A DNA stretch of 14,094 bases from NCBI GenBank assembly GCA_004357435.1, contig SMVS01000092.1, positions 1 to 14,094 on the forward strand, read 5' to 3'. A model generated the notes under the pieces. That model worked only from the letters and a program-made list of their open reading frames with translations, did no database searches and was not told the origin of the DNA. Within the stretch, counting starts at the first letter, position 1, and each line of letters opens with the position of its first letter. A program made the translations under genes and the position numbers. Source of the DNA: Nitrospina sp. (lineage in GTDB: Bacteria > Nitrospinota > Nitrospinia > Nitrospinales > Nitrospinaceae). Positions 13,725 to 14,094 of the stretch are shown here, one piece after another.

Positions 13725-13913
13725 ATGAATGAAATAAGCGTTGAAGAATTAAATGATGAAGACTTGCTTATCCTTTATGAATCAACTCGACAGCTTTTAG
13801 AATCCACCGGGGTGGAGGAATACTCAGCGCCGGATAAGTTAAAATCACTGAAGCAAAAGCTGGTCTTCATCGAGGACGAATTAAGAGTAAGAAGTCTGTG
13901 GGACGGAGATTGA
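13725..13913 (+). CDS. Small acidic protein of unknown function (62 aa)
   Basis: I do not recognise this protein. It is acidic, has no signal peptide or membrane segment, and appears all-helical: an EELNDEDLLILYESTRQLLE helix (7-26), a loop SAPDK, then KSLKQKLVFIEDELRVRSLW. The codon use and the amphipathic pattern look like a real gene. There is an 81-base gap after the SH3-like gene and a terminator about 65 bases downstream, which suits it as the last gene of the unit. The Shine-Dalgarno is weak (GTGAG about 11 bases upstream). Confidence 0.6.
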   Translation: MNEISVEELNDEDLLILYESTRQLLESTGVEEYSAPDKLKSLKQKLVFIEDELRVRSLWDGD

Positions 13914-13977
13914 CGCAATACGATCCGGGGCGGGAGGATGATTTCCGCTCAGGGCATATAAAAAAATATTGAGGGGT

Positions 13978-14010
13978 AGGGCAGGCCTTTCGGCCTGCCC
14001 TTTATTTTTA
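13978..14010. terminator. Bidirectional rho-independent terminator
   Basis: A 10-bp stem, AGGGCAGGCC (13978-13987) with GGCCTGCCCT (13992-14001), and a 4-base TTTC loop is flanked by TTTATTTTT on the right and an A-run (about 13959-13967) on the left. It can stop transcription from both the 62-aa gene and the leftward aconitase gene, whose stop codon lies inside the T-tract. Confidence 0.88.
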
Positions 14011-14094
14011 GGAATTTGCCCGGGCCTTTTCTGCCCCGACATGGTTCAGGGCGGAACCCGCGTAAAACCATTTGATCTGGTCGTCATTGAGAGA
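14008..14094 (-). CDS. Aconitate hydratase, C-terminal end (rest outside window)
   Basis: Only the last 28 residues are visible: a DDQIKWFYAGSALNHVG core followed by AEKARANS and TAA. The QI-x-WF-x-AGSALN ending is characteristic of mitochondrial-type aconitases, the [4Fe-4S] enzymes that interconvert citrate and isocitrate in the TCA or reductive TCA cycle. The gene runs leftward into the bidirectional terminator. The identification rests on this short tail only. Confidence 0.72.
   Translation of the reverse strand, partial: SLNDDQIKWFYAGSALNHVGAEKARANS

Overview
The window looks like a chromosomal housekeeping region of a Gram-negative (two-membrane) bacterium with roughly half G+C. No rRNA, tRNA, mobile element or CRISPR array is visible. 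Several genes have the flavour of Nitrospinota or former deltaproteobacteria: an RNase E-type tail, an ftsE-ftsX-envC-ctpA run, an OleD-like reductase, and a mitochondrial-type aconitase C-terminus. The phylum is a guess from protein style and cannot be proved from this sequence.

Layout, left to right. (1) Positions 2-991 hold the 3' part of an RNase E/G-family gene with a long arginine-rich tail. (2) Positions 1021-2453, minus strand, hold a two-gene unit: a HmuY-like (heme-binding family) exported protein followed by an overlapping SUMF1/FGE-fold lipoprotein. (3) Positions 2454-2636 are a divergent intergenic region with perfect TATAAT hexamers on both strands and an odd leader. (4) Positions 2637-7594 read rightward: an unrecognised 214-aa protein, ftsE, ftsX, envC and the S41 protease ctpA. 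This run ends at a strong intrinsic terminator (7641-7677). (5) tsaD and an OleD/NSDHL-like reductase follow (7701-9721), overlapping by ATGA. (6) On the minus strand, gpsA and larB (11476 down to 9690) are also coupled by ATGA, and the larB 3' end overlaps the reductase 3' end by 32 bp. (7) Positions 11673-13643, plus strand, encode a membrane-anchored TPR-like protein, an exported M48 metalloprotease with a LysM-like tail, and a tiny SH3-like protein. A 62-aa unknown protein (13725-13913) follows. (8) A bidirectional terminator (13978-14010) separates these from the 3' end of an aconitase gene on the minus strand.

How the genes fit together. FtsE, FtsX and EnvC form one functional unit: an ABC-type complex that activates septal peptidoglycan amidases through the catalytically dead LytM domain of EnvC. 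CtpA downstream is plausibly a periplasmic processing protease for the same envelope work. The TPR, M48 and SH3-like genes look like a second, smaller envelope quality-control group. TsaD (tRNA t6A), GpsA (glycerol-3-phosphate for phospholipids) and LarB (nickel-pincer nucleotide cofactor) are metabolic or housekeeping genes whose pairings may be incidental. The least explained parts are the HmuY-like/SUMF1-like pair, the 214-aa protein with its leader, the orphan SH3-like protein and the 62-aa protein. I see no clearly new defence or mobile system.
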